From: Pseudomonadota bacterium
GTDB taxonomy: Bacteria > Pseudomonadota > Gammaproteobacteria > Burkholderiales > Ferrovaceae
Length of the DNA: 64,000 bases
NCBI GenBank assembly: GCA_021832305.1
Contig: JAKBLB010000011.1
Location: forward strand, 1-64,000
Direction: 5' to 3'
Below, piece by piece: positions 16,586-27,659 of the stretch. The notes beneath the pieces were generated by a model. It ran no database searches, was not told the origin of the DNA, and worked only from the letters and a program-made list of their open reading frames with translations. A program made the translations under genes and the position numbers. Each line of letters opens with the position of its first letter. The stretch's first letter is position 1.

Positions 16586-17043
16586 GTCCAGAGAACCCGA
16601 AGCATGGCGTGACGTTGACCCAGCAGGAGAACTTTTGTTTCGAGATTCAATTCGGTACAGGAGGCCCTGCTTGGCTGGGCGATGAGTCTCCTCCCCTGGG
16701 GCAGGATAGGGGCCCCACCCCGGCGCAATTATTGGTCGCTGCTGTGTCCAATTGTTTGGCAGACGCCTTGTATTTTGCCTTGCGCAAGTTCAATCCAACG
16801 CTGGAAGGCGCATTGAAGGCGCAGGGCTGGGCAGAGATTGGGCGCAACCCGGCAGGGCGCTTGCGCGTGCTGGAGATCCGGGTGACGTTGCATCTGCCGC
16901 AGGAAGGAGCGAAATATGCCCATCTCGACCGTATCCTGGGTCAGTTTGAAGAGTTTTGTACGGTGGGGCGCAGTGTGGCCCAAGGGATTCCGGTGCGGAT
17001 GACCGTAGTGGATGCTGCGGGAGACGTCTTGAAGGTTGTCTGA
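16582..17043 (+). CDS. OsmC/Ohr family peroxiredoxin-like protein
   Basis: A 153-aa protein. OsmC hallmarks are GPTPAQLLVAAVSNCLADAL near residues 45-64, with the first reactive cysteine, and FEEFCTVGRSVAQGIPV near 120-136, with the second. By family it reduces organic hydroperoxides, or acts on thiol substrates, in the cytoplasm. It starts at a GTG that overlaps the cytochrome c stop, so the two are translationally coupled. This is an unusual pairing of a cytoplasmic thiol enzyme with a periplasmic cytochrome. It ends three bases before the AsmA-like gene. Confidence 0.85.
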   Translation: MSPENPKHGVTLTQQENFCFEIQFGTGGPAWLGDESPPLGQDRGPTPAQLLVAAVSNCLADALYFALRKFNPTLEGALKAQGWAEIGRNPAGRLRVLEIRVTLHLPQEGAKYAHLDRILGQFEEFCTVGRSVAQGIPVRMTVVDAAGDVLKVV

Positions 17044-17046
17044 ACC

Positions 17047-19038
17047 ATGCGCAAGTTGGGGTGGGGGCTTGGACTTCTCCTGAGCGGCGGGCTGATCGGC
17101 TTGCTGACCATGCCTGGGTGGTTGCCTGGGTTGATTCACCGCCAGGCGCAACACTGGGCAGAGGAAACCCATCACCGGTTGGTGATCGGCTCGCTCGAGG
17201 TGGGGGTTTTTCCTTTTCGGGTCCATGCGCATGCGGTTCGGCTCTACGAAGCCGATGGGCAGACGCTCGTGGTGGGGTGTGAGGATCTGGACGGGCGCCT
17301 GGCGCTCTACTCGGCCCTGCGTCCCATTCCCGTCATTGATGAATTGATCCTGACCCATCCCGTCGTTCACCTGATACGCAGCCCTGCGGGGGAATGGAAT
17401 CTGGCGCGCCTGGCTGGTCCTTCTTCGGGGGGTGGGTTCCCTTTGCTCGTGAAAAAGGTACGGATCCTGCGCGGCGAAGGATCGGTATGGGATCAGGGTA
17501 ATGGCCTCCGGCACGACATTCGCAATCTTCAGTTCGAGTTGCCTCGACTGTCCTTCCAGAACAGGGACACCTGGTTATTCCCCTCGCTTCATGCCGAACT
17601 GGATGGTGCCTCCATTGCCCTGGTAGCGCGGATCCGTCCTTTTTCTTCCCGATTGGAGGGGGAAGGAGACTTGTCCGTACGGGGATTCGATCTGATGCGC
17701 GTGCTGGCGCCCTGGGTTCCACCCTGGTCGGTTTCCCCCGGCGTACTGACCACGCACTTTGCTTTTTGGGGTTCCGATTGGGGTGCGTTGCAGGGAGAAT
17801 TGAGCGGACTGCACTGGACCACGGATCAGGTGCTTTGGCGGGGTGCCGGGCTGGAGGGCGTGCAGTTGAGTGCCCAGGTGAAAAAACTGGCTTGGCCAGC
17901 CTCTTTTCCTCTGTCTTTGACGCTGCGGGTGGGTGCGCAGGGCCAAATTCAAATGGCCGGTCCCGTGGACCCGACGGCCCGCACGGCACACTTGACCGTG
18001 CATGTCCAACACCTGGATTTACGGTCCTTCCAGCCCTGGTTGGCAGCGTATGCCCAGGTCCGACTGGAACATGGGCAGTTATCCTCGGAAGGGGTCCTGG
18101 ACGGAACCTTCTCTGCGCAGCGGCCCTGGCAGGGGCGCTATCGAGGGCAGGTACGGGCCGATGGGTTGGCGGTGCGCGAAGGTCGGCGAGGCCGACTGCT
18201 GTGGCGCAGCAAGAGCCTGCTCGCGCAGGGGGAAGCCACCTTGAATCCCCTGCGTCTGATCCTGGATCAGGTGGCATTCGGCGATTTCTATGCCCGACTC
18301 CACCTCTTGCCGGATGCAACCCTGAACTGGGAGAATTTGCTCAATCCCTTGCCCGTCTCTCCAAAATTTGCGGGATCCCCCCCTCCCCGGGAGGCGGCGG
18401 TCCGGCCCAAGGGTTCATCGGTTGCGGCGCAGGCAGCGTCAGTGGTGATCCGCAAGGTCACCCTGCGGGGGGGGGCGATCCACTATCGGGATGACTATGT
18501 GCATCCCAGTTATGAAACTGACCTTACCGGTCTGGGCGGGGAAATCGATGGACTTTCCTCGGCGGAAGATACCACGGCACGTCTGGATTTGCGGGGGCGA
18601 GTCCGTGGTGCCCCGCTCTTGATCGAGGGACAGATCAATCCGCTGGCGCAGAATCTTTTTCTGGACATGACCGCCCGGGTGGCCGGCATGGATCTGGCGC
18701 AGTTCAGTCCCTATTCGGGAAAATACATGGGATATGACATCGAACGGGGAAAATTGTCCTTCGAGGCGCATTACTCGGTCAAGAACCATGACCTGCAAGC
18801 CACCAATCATCTGGTCCTGAATGAACTGACTTTTGGAAAACCGGTGGCCAGCCCCGGGATCACCCACTTTCCGGTGGCGTTGGCAGTTTCCCTACTCCAG
18901 GATCCCCAGGGCAGGATCATCATGGATTTGCCCATTGCCGGATCGCTCGATGATCCCCGGTTTTCGGTGGGAGGCGTCCTGGCGCGTACGCTGGTTCAGA
19001 CGCTGGAAAAGGCGGTGGAATCGCTTTTCGTCCGCTGA
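17047..19038 (+). CDS. DUF748 / AsmA-like envelope protein
   Basis: A 663-aa protein with one N-terminal membrane anchor (residues ~5-27, LGWGLGLLLSGGLIGLLTMPGW). A long periplasmic region follows, made of repeating beta-rich segments; the pattern VGVFPFRVHAHAVRLYEADGQTL and VIDELILTHPVVHLIR is typical of DUF748 members of the AsmA/TamB-like group. The C-terminus ends FSVGGVLARTLVQTLEKAVESLF. The wider group bridges inner and outer membranes and is implicated in phospholipid transport. It follows the OsmC-like gene by three bases, so it is likely co-transcribed with it. Confidence 0.75.
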   Translation: MRKLGWGLGLLLSGGLIGLLTMPGWLPGLIHRQAQHWAEETHHRLVIGSLEVGVFPFRVHAHAVRLYEADGQTLVVGCEDLDGRLALYSALRPIPVIDELILTHPVVHLIRSPAGEWNLARLAGPSSGGGFPLLVKKVRILRGEGSVWDQGNGLRHDIRNLQFELPRLSFQNRDTWLFPSLHAELDGASIALVARIRPFSSRLEGEGDLSVRGFDLMRVLAPWVPPWSVSPGVLTTHFAFWGSDWGALQGELSGLHWTTDQVLWRGAGLEGVQLSAQVKKLAWPASFPLSLTLRVGAQGQIQMAGPVDPTARTAHLTVHVQHLDLRSFQPWLAAYAQVRLEHGQLSSEGVLDGTFSAQRPWQGRYRGQVRADGLAVREGRRGRLLWRSKSLLAQGEATLNPLRLILDQVAFGDFYARLHLLPDATLNWENLLNPLPVSPKFAGSPPPREAAVRPKGSSVAAQAASVVIRKVTLRGGAIHYRDDYVHPSYETDLTGLGGEIDGLSSAEDTTARLDLRGRVRGAPLLIEGQINPLAQNLFLDMTARVAGMDLAQFSPYSGKYMGYDIERGKLSFEAHYSVKNHDLQATNHLVLNELTFGKPVASPGITHFPVALAVSLLQDPQGRIIMDLPIAGSLDDPRFSVGGVLARTLVQTLEKAVESLFVR

Positions 19039-19046
19039 AAAAGGAA

Positions 19047-19688
19047 TCAGGGAATCAGATGGTGCGTGATGGCGTAATGGATCAATTCGGCGTTGGTGTG
19101 CATTTTCATTTTCTCCAGGAGGCGGGCACGATAGACGCTTACCGTCTTGGCGCTCAGAATCATGGTTTCGGCAATTTCACTCAATTTTTTTCCGGAGGCG
19201 ATCAGGCATAGAGTCTGATATTCGCGGTGAGACAGGGTTTGGTGCGGCAGGTCCTGATTTTGATGAGTCAGGTTCTCCGCCAGTTGAATGGCCAGTTCAC
19301 TGCTGATGTACTTGCGCCCGGTGGAGACCTGGCGAATCGCAATCACCATCTGACTCAGTGCATCCTGTTTGTTGATGTACCCGGAGGCACCGGCTTTGAG
19401 AGAACGGATGGCGTACTGATCCTCGGGGTACATGCTGAGCATCAGGACGGGCAGGTTGGGCTTGAGTTCCTTGATCTTGGTCAGTACGTCGATGCCATGT
19501 TCGCCGGGCATGCTGATGTCCAGCAAGATGACGTCATAGGGATTGTCACGGATCAATTGCAGGGCCTCCGCCCCGTTTTGTGCTTCGGCCACCACTTCCA
19601 TGTCCTCGGTGTCCCGGAGCAACTGGGTGATGCCTTTGCGAATGATGGCGTGATCGTCCACCACCAGAACTTTTATTTTTTCAGACAT
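19047..19688 (-). CDS. NarL/FixJ-family response regulator
   Basis: A 213-aa two-domain regulator. The receiver domain has acidic residues D11/D12 (VVDDHA), phospho-acceptor D57 (ILLDISMPG) and the conserved K near 108 (SGYINKQD). A LuxR-type helix-turn-helix follows (LSHREYQTLCLIASGKKLSEIAETM, about 147-195). The ATG at 19688 has AAGGA upstream; the longer in-frame extension covers the promoter and is not used. It resembles UvrY/GacA-class regulators. No sensor kinase is adjacent, so the signal is unknown. It has its own promoter at 19744-19773. Confidence 0.92.
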   Translation of the reverse strand: MSEKIKVLVVDDHAIIRKGITQLLRDTEDMEVVAEAQNGAEALQLIRDNPYDVILLDISMPGEHGIDVLTKIKELKPNLPVLMLSMYPEDQYAIRSLKAGASGYINKQDALSQMVIAIRQVSTGRKYISSELAIQLAENLTHQNQDLPHQTLSHREYQTLCLIASGKKLSEIAETMILSAKTVSVYRARLLEKMKMHTNAELIHYAITHHLIP

Positions 19689-19743
19689 AAATCCTTGAGG
19701 CCGAAAGTTCGATGGAGTATGGGGTACCAGACTAAGTCCCGCA

Positions 19744-19773
19744 AGTATATAAGAAAACCTTAAGATTATGCAA
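19744..19773 (-). promoter_or_regulatory. Sigma70-type promoter of the response regulator
   Basis: On the minus strand TTGCAT (19773-19768) and TATACT (19749-19744) are separated by 18 bases. The predicted start near 19737 gives a ~50-base leader to the ATG at 19688. Confidence 0.6.
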
Positions 19774-19785
19774 AAATGACGGTAC

Positions 19786-20349
19786 TCAGGTGGGATCGGA
19801 GCGGATAGGGGGAAGCGTAAGAAAAGTTTCGGTGACCAGCAAGGCCGACCCCTGACGCACATGAAGGGAACGGCGCGCCAGAGGGGGTAAGTCCAGCGGG
19901 AACGAGGCCAGCCGCGCACGGAGGGGATGGCGCAGGGGAAGTTTGTGGAAATGCAGGGGCGTGCGCCGGACCCGGGCATCGGTAAAGAGTAATTCCCCGA
20001 GGGGGCGAGGATCGCGGACGTCGAGGGTGGGCCAGGCGCGTGGCATGTCCTTCAGGGGCAGGATGCTGCGAGCGAATACCAAAGGCAAGTCCCCATTGCA
20101 CAGCAGCACTTCACGGCTCCAGACCTGTTGGTGGCGAGAAATTTTGAGCAGGCGCGCCTCGTCAGGAAAAGGAAACCGGGAACTGGTTTCCAGGAGTCGG
20201 ACCCGAAACTGGAGACAGACGGCCCTGAGGGCGGCCGTGAGGGAATCCGGCGTGGTCAACCAGCATCGATGGGCCCGGGACAGGTTGGAGCGCAAAAGAC
20301 GAGCCGCCCATGTGTCCCTGGGCCAGACAGAGGAATTACCGGGATTCAT
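19786..20349 (-). CDS. ubiC: Chorismate lyase (chorismate--pyruvate lyase)
   Basis: A 187-aa protein. Segments WLTTPDSLTAALR, WSREVLLCNGDLPLVFARSILP and ELLFTDARVRRTPLHF reproduce the UbiC family order; the conserved Arg in REVLL and the Glu in LLVTETFL near the end fit the active-site residues. It forms 4-hydroxybenzoate plus pyruvate from chorismate, the first committed step of ubiquinone synthesis, in the cytoplasm. The ATG at 20349 is preferred because the longer in-frame extension runs antisense through the neighbouring oxidoreductase gene. No ubiA is adjacent, unlike in E. coli. It is divergent from the quinone oxidoreductase gene. Confidence 0.85.
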   Translation of the reverse strand: MNPGNSSVWPRDTWAARLLRSNLSRAHRCWLTTPDSLTAALRAVCLQFRVRLLETSSRFPFPDEARLLKISRHQQVWSREVLLCNGDLPLVFARSILPLKDMPRAWPTLDVRDPRPLGELLFTDARVRRTPLHFHKLPLRHPLRARLASFPLDLPPLARRSLHVRQGSALLVTETFLTLPPIRSDPT

Positions 20350-20392
20350 GGGCGGATTATCCCACAGACATGCTATGCTCCGCCTGCGGGAT

Positions 20393-20409
20393 GGGCGAGT
20401 GGCTCGCCC
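20393..20409 (+). promoter_or_regulatory. Perfect 7-bp hairpin in the leader of the oxidoreductase gene
   Basis: GGGCGAG-TGG-CTCGCCC lies about 30 bases before the start codon, in the space divergent from ubiC. No T-run follows. It could be an operator or an mRNA hairpin. Confidence 0.35.
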
Positions 20410-20439
20410 TGGTAGGATCTCTTCAGGGAGGGAAAGGTG

Positions 20440-21447
20440 ATGTGGGATAGACCGGTGAACATGGGGTGTGTGGAAATTTCCAGGGCGGGGGGCCCCGAGG
20501 TTCTGGTGTGGACCCATCGTCCCGTGCCGCACCCGGGATTGGGGGAGGTTTTGATCCGTGTGGAAGCGGCGGGAGTCAATCGCCCGGATTGTTTCCAACG
20601 TGCCGGATTTTATCCCGCACCGCCCGATGCTTCCGACTTGCCGGGATTGGAGGTGGCCGGGGAAGTGGTGGCAGTGGGCGAGGGCGTGACCCTGTGGGAG
20701 GAAGGTGATCGGGTCTGTGCCCTGCTGGCGGGTGGGGGGTATGCCGAATATTGTGTGGCGCCGGCTTTGACCTGCCTGCCTTGGCCCCGTGACTTCACCG
20801 CCGTCATGGCGGCTGCCCTGCCCGAGACTTTCTTTACCGTCTGGAGCAATGTATTTGAACGCGCAGCGCTCAAACCTGGAGAAATCCTGCTGGTTCAGGG
20901 AGGGTCCAGCGGCATCGGGACCACCGCCATTCAGATGGCTCATCACCTGGGACATCGGGTGTTTGTCACGGCGGGGTCTGCCGAAAAATGTGCGGCCTGT
21001 GTCGCGCTCGGTGCCGAGCGCGCCATCAATTACAAAGAAGAAGATTTTCTCGAGGTGATCCGGGAGGTTACCCAGGGCAGGGGGGTCGATGTCATTCTCG
21101 ATATGGTGGGCGGGGATTATCTGCCCCGGGAAATCAAATCCCTGGCGGAGGATGGACGGCTGGTGCTGATCGCTTTCCTGCGAGGTTCCAAGGGACAGGT
21201 GGATTTGGCCGATCTGATGCGTCGGCGTCTGACGATCACCGGGTCCACCTTGCGCCCCCGTTCCCCCGGATTCAAGGGCGAGATTGCCCAGCGGCTTCAG
21301 GAACGCATCTGGCCGCTGCTGGACCAGAAACTCATCCAGCCGGTGATTCACCAGACCTTCCCCCTGCAACACGCAGCCCTGGCCCATGAACTGATGGAAT
21401 CCAGCACCCATACCGGCAAGATCATTCTGACGGTGGGGCCTTCCTGA
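20440..21447 (+). CDS. NAD(P)H:quinone oxidoreductase, zinc-free MDR family (PIG3-like)
   Basis: A 335-aa medium-chain reductase. The GroES-like N-terminal half contains VEAAGVNRPDCFQRAGFYP and LPGLEVAGEV. The Rossmann half has VQGGSSGIGTTAIQMAHHLG near residue 152. Zinc-ligand cysteines of the alcohol-dehydrogenase branch are absent, and the pattern fits TP53I3/PIG3-type quinone oxidoreductases using NADPH. GGGAGGG lies 7-14 bases before the ATG at 20440; a GTG one codon earlier is possible. The physiological quinone is unknown. The TerC-type gene begins eight bases after its stop. Confidence 0.87.
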   Translation: MWDRPVNMGCVEISRAGGPEVLVWTHRPVPHPGLGEVLIRVEAAGVNRPDCFQRAGFYPAPPDASDLPGLEVAGEVVAVGEGVTLWEEGDRVCALLAGGGYAEYCVAPALTCLPWPRDFTAVMAAALPETFFTVWSNVFERAALKPGEILLVQGGSSGIGTTAIQMAHHLGHRVFVTAGSAEKCAACVALGAERAINYKEEDFLEVIREVTQGRGVDVILDMVGGDYLPREIKSLAEDGRLVLIAFLRGSKGQVDLADLMRRRLTITGSTLRPRSPGFKGEIAQRLQERIWPLLDQKLIQPVIHQTFPLQHAALAHELMESSTHTGKIILTVGPS

Positions 21448-21454
21448 TCCTTGC

Positions 21455-22105
21455 ATGGACATGGCATTCTGGCTGGCTCTGGGACAGATCATCCTCATCA
21501 ATCTGATCCTGAGTGGGGATAATGCGGCGGTCATCGCACTGGCAGCCTGCCGTCTCGAGCCGGCCCAACGAAGCATTGCCCTGTGGTGGGGTAGTCTGGG
21601 TGCGGTGGGACTGCGCATCGGTTTGACATTTTTGGCGGCTGCCCTGCTCGCCTGGCCGGGGATTCAACTGCTGGGCGGTGCAGTGCTGCTCTGGGTGGCC
21701 TACGGATTGGGCGCGCCCGAAGAAGCGCCTTCGGACTCGGGAGAGTTTCCTGTGGAAGGACGCTGGCGAGCCATCCGCACCATTCTGGTGGCCGATGTGT
21801 TCATGAGTCTGGACAATGTGCTTTCCTTGGCGGGCGTGGCACGCGGCGATCATCTTCTGCTCATTCTGGGCCTGCTGACCAGTTTACCTTTGGTGGTGGT
21901 GGGCAGTTCCCTGTTGCTGCGTATCTTCGAACGATTTCCCTGGCTGGTGGTGTTGGGTGCCGCCCTGCTCGCCCAGGTAGGGGGGGCGATGCTGGCCAGC
22001 GACAGCCTCTGGCAAAGGACGCCCTGGGGAGGCTGGCCCCATGCTCCTCTGGTTTTCTCCCTGGTCTGCGCGTTTCTGGTGGGGGCACTGCGCCTGCGTT
22101 CCTGA
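21455..22105 (+). CDS. TerC/YjbE-family integral membrane protein
   Basis: A 216-aa protein with about seven hydrophobic helices. It carries the two TerC signatures: LILSGDNAAVIALAA near residues 17-31 and the symmetric VADVFMSLDNVLSLAG near 110-125. The paired aspartates are thought to bind metal. YjbE-type members are metal (often Mn2+) exporters or act in metalation of exported enzymes. It starts eight bases after the oxidoreductase gene, so there is no room for a yybP-ykoY manganese riboswitch directly in front. Probable location: inner membrane. Confidence 0.85.
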   Translation: MDMAFWLALGQIILINLILSGDNAAVIALAACRLEPAQRSIALWWGSLGAVGLRIGLTFLAAALLAWPGIQLLGGAVLLWVAYGLGAPEEAPSDSGEFPVEGRWRAIRTILVADVFMSLDNVLSLAGVARGDHLLLILGLLTSLPLVVVGSSLLLRIFERFPWLVVLGAALLAQVGGAMLASDSLWQRTPWGGWPHAPLVFSLVCAFLVGALRLRS

Positions 22106-22122
22106 AGAGCGCACGGATTTGT

Positions 22123-22154
22123 TAGAATACCCCTTTTGATGATTTTTTCATCAA
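22123..22154 (+). promoter_or_regulatory. Candidate -10 element and hairpin before ribA
   Basis: TAGAAT at 22123-22128 resembles a -10 box. It is followed by TTGATGA and TCATCAA (22136-22142 / 22148-22154) around five T residues, a 7-bp hairpin in the leader. It does not resemble an FMN riboswitch, which is far longer. Confidence 0.4.
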
Positions 22155-22170
22155 GTTCTGGAGTATAGGG

Positions 22171-22764
22171 ATGTCCTTCGATTCTTCCGCGATGCCTTGG
22201 GTGCGGATGCCAACGGTTCATGGCGAATTCAGCGCCCGGGTGTTTTCCGTGCAGGGCGAGGAACATCTGGTGCTCCAACGGGGGGATGTGGCCAACACGC
22301 CCGGCGTACTGGTGCGGATTCACTCCGAATGTCTGACCGGAGATGCCCTGTTCTCCCGTCGCTGTGACTGTGGTCCCCAGTTGGCGCGTTCTCTGGAACT
22401 GCTGGGGCAGGCTCGAGCCGGGGTGCTCGTGTATGTGCGTGGACAGGAAGGGCGCGGGATCGGGTTGCGGGCCAAGTTGGCGGCCTATGCCTTGCAGGAT
22501 CAGGGATTGGATACAGTGGATGCCAATCTGCACCTGGGGCTTCCCGTGGATGCCCGCAGTTACGACGGCGTGGTGGAGATATTGACGACATTGGGCGTGC
22601 GTCAACTGCGTTTGTTGACCAATAATCCGGACAAGATTCGCCAGTTGGAACAGCCCCCGCTGGAAATCGTGGAACGGGTCGCCTTACAGGTGGCCGTGGA
22701 CGAAGAACATCGCGCCTACCTGGAAACCAAGCGTCAGCGTCTGGGACATTGGCTCGATCTATAG
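22171..22764 (+). CDS. ribA: GTP cyclohydrolase II
   Basis: A 197-aa protein, the usual size of stand-alone RibA. Zinc ligands C54, C65 and C67 lie in HSECLTGDALFSRRCDCG. GQEGRGIGL follows at about 91-99, and LLTNNPDKI near 150 contacts the substrate. It opens GTP to the diaminopyrimidine that starts riboflavin synthesis. The ATG has GGAG some 8-10 bases upstream. It converges with ispF, with only two bases between stops. Confidence 0.95.
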   Translation: MSFDSSAMPWVRMPTVHGEFSARVFSVQGEEHLVLQRGDVANTPGVLVRIHSECLTGDALFSRRCDCGPQLARSLELLGQARAGVLVYVRGQEGRGIGLRAKLAAYALQDQGLDTVDANLHLGLPVDARSYDGVVEILTTLGVRQLRLLTNNPDKIRQLEQPPLEIVERVALQVAVDEEHRAYLETKRQRLGHWLDL

Positions 22765-22766
22765 AA

Positions 22767-23240
22767 TCAGAGTGGCAGGAGCAGGCACACGGCCTGTGCC
22801 GCGATGCCTTCGCCCCGCCCGGTAAAGCCCAGTTTCTCCGTGGTGGTGGCTTTCAGGTTGAGTTGCGGACGCGGCGTTTCGAGGTCGCTGGCCAGGTGGT
22901 CCAGCATCTGCGCCAGATAGGGCGCGACCTTGGGCACCTGCAGGATCAGAGTGGCATCCAGATTGCCCAGGCGGTAACCACCTTCCTTGACGCGCCAGTA
23001 AACGTGACGGAGCAGGACGCGACTGTCGGCATTTTTCCAGCGGGGGTCACTGTCCGGAAAATGATGACCGATATCGCCCAGTCCTGCGGCACCCAGCAAG
23101 GCATCACAAATGGCATGCAGCAGGACGTCCGCATCGGAGTGCCCGTCCAGACCCCGCCCGAAGGGGATGGTCACACCGCCCAGGATGAGCGGGCGTCCGG
23201 GCACCAGGGCGTGTACGTCAAATCCCTGACCGATGCGCAT
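22767..23240 (-). CDS. ispF: 2-C-methyl-D-erythritol 2,4-cyclodiphosphate synthase
   Basis: A 157-aa enzyme. Metal ligands Asp8 and His10 lie in GFDVH and His42 in [28 protein letters not shown] and the C-terminal [21 protein letters not shown] are family signatures. It forms MEcPP in the MEP isoprenoid pathway; ispG, which consumes the product, is at 54588. The start overlaps the end of ispD by 23 bases, indicating a coupled ispDF operon. Confidence 0.96.
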   Translation of the reverse strand: MRIGQGFDVHALVPGRPLILGGVTIPFGRGLDGHSDADVLLHAICDALLGAAGLGDIGHHFPDSDPRWKNADSRVLLRHVYWRVKEGGYRLGNLDATLILQVPKVAPYLAQMLDHLASDLETPRPQLNLKATTTEKLGFTGRGEGIAAQAVCLLLPL

Positions 23241-23919
23241 GGCGAACCTCCAGGATGGCCTGGGCCAAGCGCAGGTCGGCGGGCCAGGTGACCTTCAGAT
23301 TGGTGCTCTCTCCCATCACCAGGCGCGGGGCGTATCCCGCAGCCTCCAGCGCGGAAGATTCGTCTGTGGCGGCGGGGTGCGCGCGCAAGGCTTCGAACAG
23401 ACTCCCCAGACGAAACATCTGGGGAGTCTGGGCTGCCCACAGTCCTGTCCGATCCAGGGTGGCCGCCACGCAGGTATGGTCGTCCTGGCGCTTGAGGGTG
23501 TCGTTCAGGGGAATGGCCAACAGTCCACCCAGCGGATCCTCCTGCAGGGTCTGGATCAAATGGTCGAGCGCGGTGCGCGACAGGCAGGGGCGTGCGGCAT
23601 CATGGACCAGCACCCAGGTATCTGGCGCATGCAGGGTCTGGAGGGTCTGGAGGGCAGCGAGCACGGTCTGGGCCCGGGTGGGGCCGGCGCAGGCCAGGGG
23701 TTGAACGCGTTCGGAAGAGAAGGGCCAGTCCAGACCGAGCGCCTCGGGCGGAGCGGAGAGTACGGGATAAATCCTGGAAATGCGCGGGTGTGCATCAAAA
23801 ATTCGGAGTGTATGATGCAGGAGGGGAATCCCTCCGAGCAGGGAGAATTGCTTGGGGACCGGACCACCAAACCGGCTTCCCGAACCGCCGGCAGGAATGA
23901 TAACCACGCAGGGAGACAT
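23218..23919 (-). CDS. ispD: 2-C-methyl-D-erythritol 4-phosphate cytidylyltransferase
   Basis: A 233-aa nucleotidyltransferase. The CTP-binding loop [17 protein letters not shown] is at residues 8-24 and [13 protein letters not shown] is near 100. It converts MEP + CTP to CDP-ME. I chose the ATG at 23919 since the family starts just before the glycine-rich loop; the track to 23958 would overlap the mltF start. Only about 30 bases separate it from the divergent mltF gene, so the two must share a compact promoter region. Confidence 0.95.
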   Translation of the reverse strand: MSPCVVIIPAGGSGSRFGGPVPKQFSLLGGIPLLHHTLRIFDAHPRISRIYPVLSAPPEALGLDWPFSSERVQPLACAGPTRAQTVLAALQTLQTLHAPDTWVLVHDAARPCLSRTALDHLIQTLQEDPLGGLLAIPLNDTLKRQDDHTCVAATLDRTGLWAAQTPQMFRLGSLFEALRAHPAATDESSALEAAGYAPRLVMGESTNLKVTWPADLRLAQAILEVRHAHRSGI

Positions 23920-23948
23920 GAGCGATCTTGAATAAAAGACAACACGGA

Positions 23949-27329
<3,381 letters not shown>

Positions 27330-27335
27330 GGACGA

Positions 27336-27659
27336 TCAGAAGGGTAATTTCATGCCCGGCGGCAGGCCCATGCCCCCGGTCAGTCCGGACATATGTTGCT
27401 GGGAGACTTCGTCGATTTTTCGTTGCAGATCCTTGAGGGCCACCAGCAGCAGGTCTTCCAGCATTTCGCGGTCACCCATCAGAGTTTCCTGGATGCTGAC
27501 CTGACGGACTTCATGGGTACAGGTGCTGCGAATTTTGAGGGCGCCCGCACCGGCACTGCCTTCCACCTCGATTTGGGCCAAAGTGTCCTGGGCACGGCGC
27601 AGATTGTCCTGCACCTTCTGCGCCTGTTTCATCAGGCCGGCAAGTCCACCTTTCATCAC
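27336..27659 (-). CDS. ebfC: Nucleoid-associated protein YbaB/EbfC
   Basis: A 107-aa protein starting MMKGGLAGLMKQAQKVQDNLRRAQ. It shows the central VEGSAGAGALKIRSTCTHEVRQV and the C-terminal PPGMKLPF seen across the family. It binds DNA as a dimer. Its start overlaps the dnaX stop by four bases. Confidence 0.95.
   Translation of the reverse strand: MMKGGLAGLMKQAQKVQDNLRRAQDTLAQIEVEGSAGAGALKIRSTCTHEVRQVSIQETLMGDREMLEDLLLVALKDLQRKIDEVSQQHMSGLTGGMGLPPGMKLPF

Noticed and set aside
21440-21455. Manganese (yybP-ykoY) riboswitch before the TerC-type gene
   Set aside because: Only eight bases separate it from the preceding gene, far too short for that riboswitch.
20350-21618. N-terminal extension of the ubiC frame to 610 residues
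   Set aside because: The extension is antisense to the quinone oxidoreductase gene; UbiC is about 190 residues and starts at 20349.
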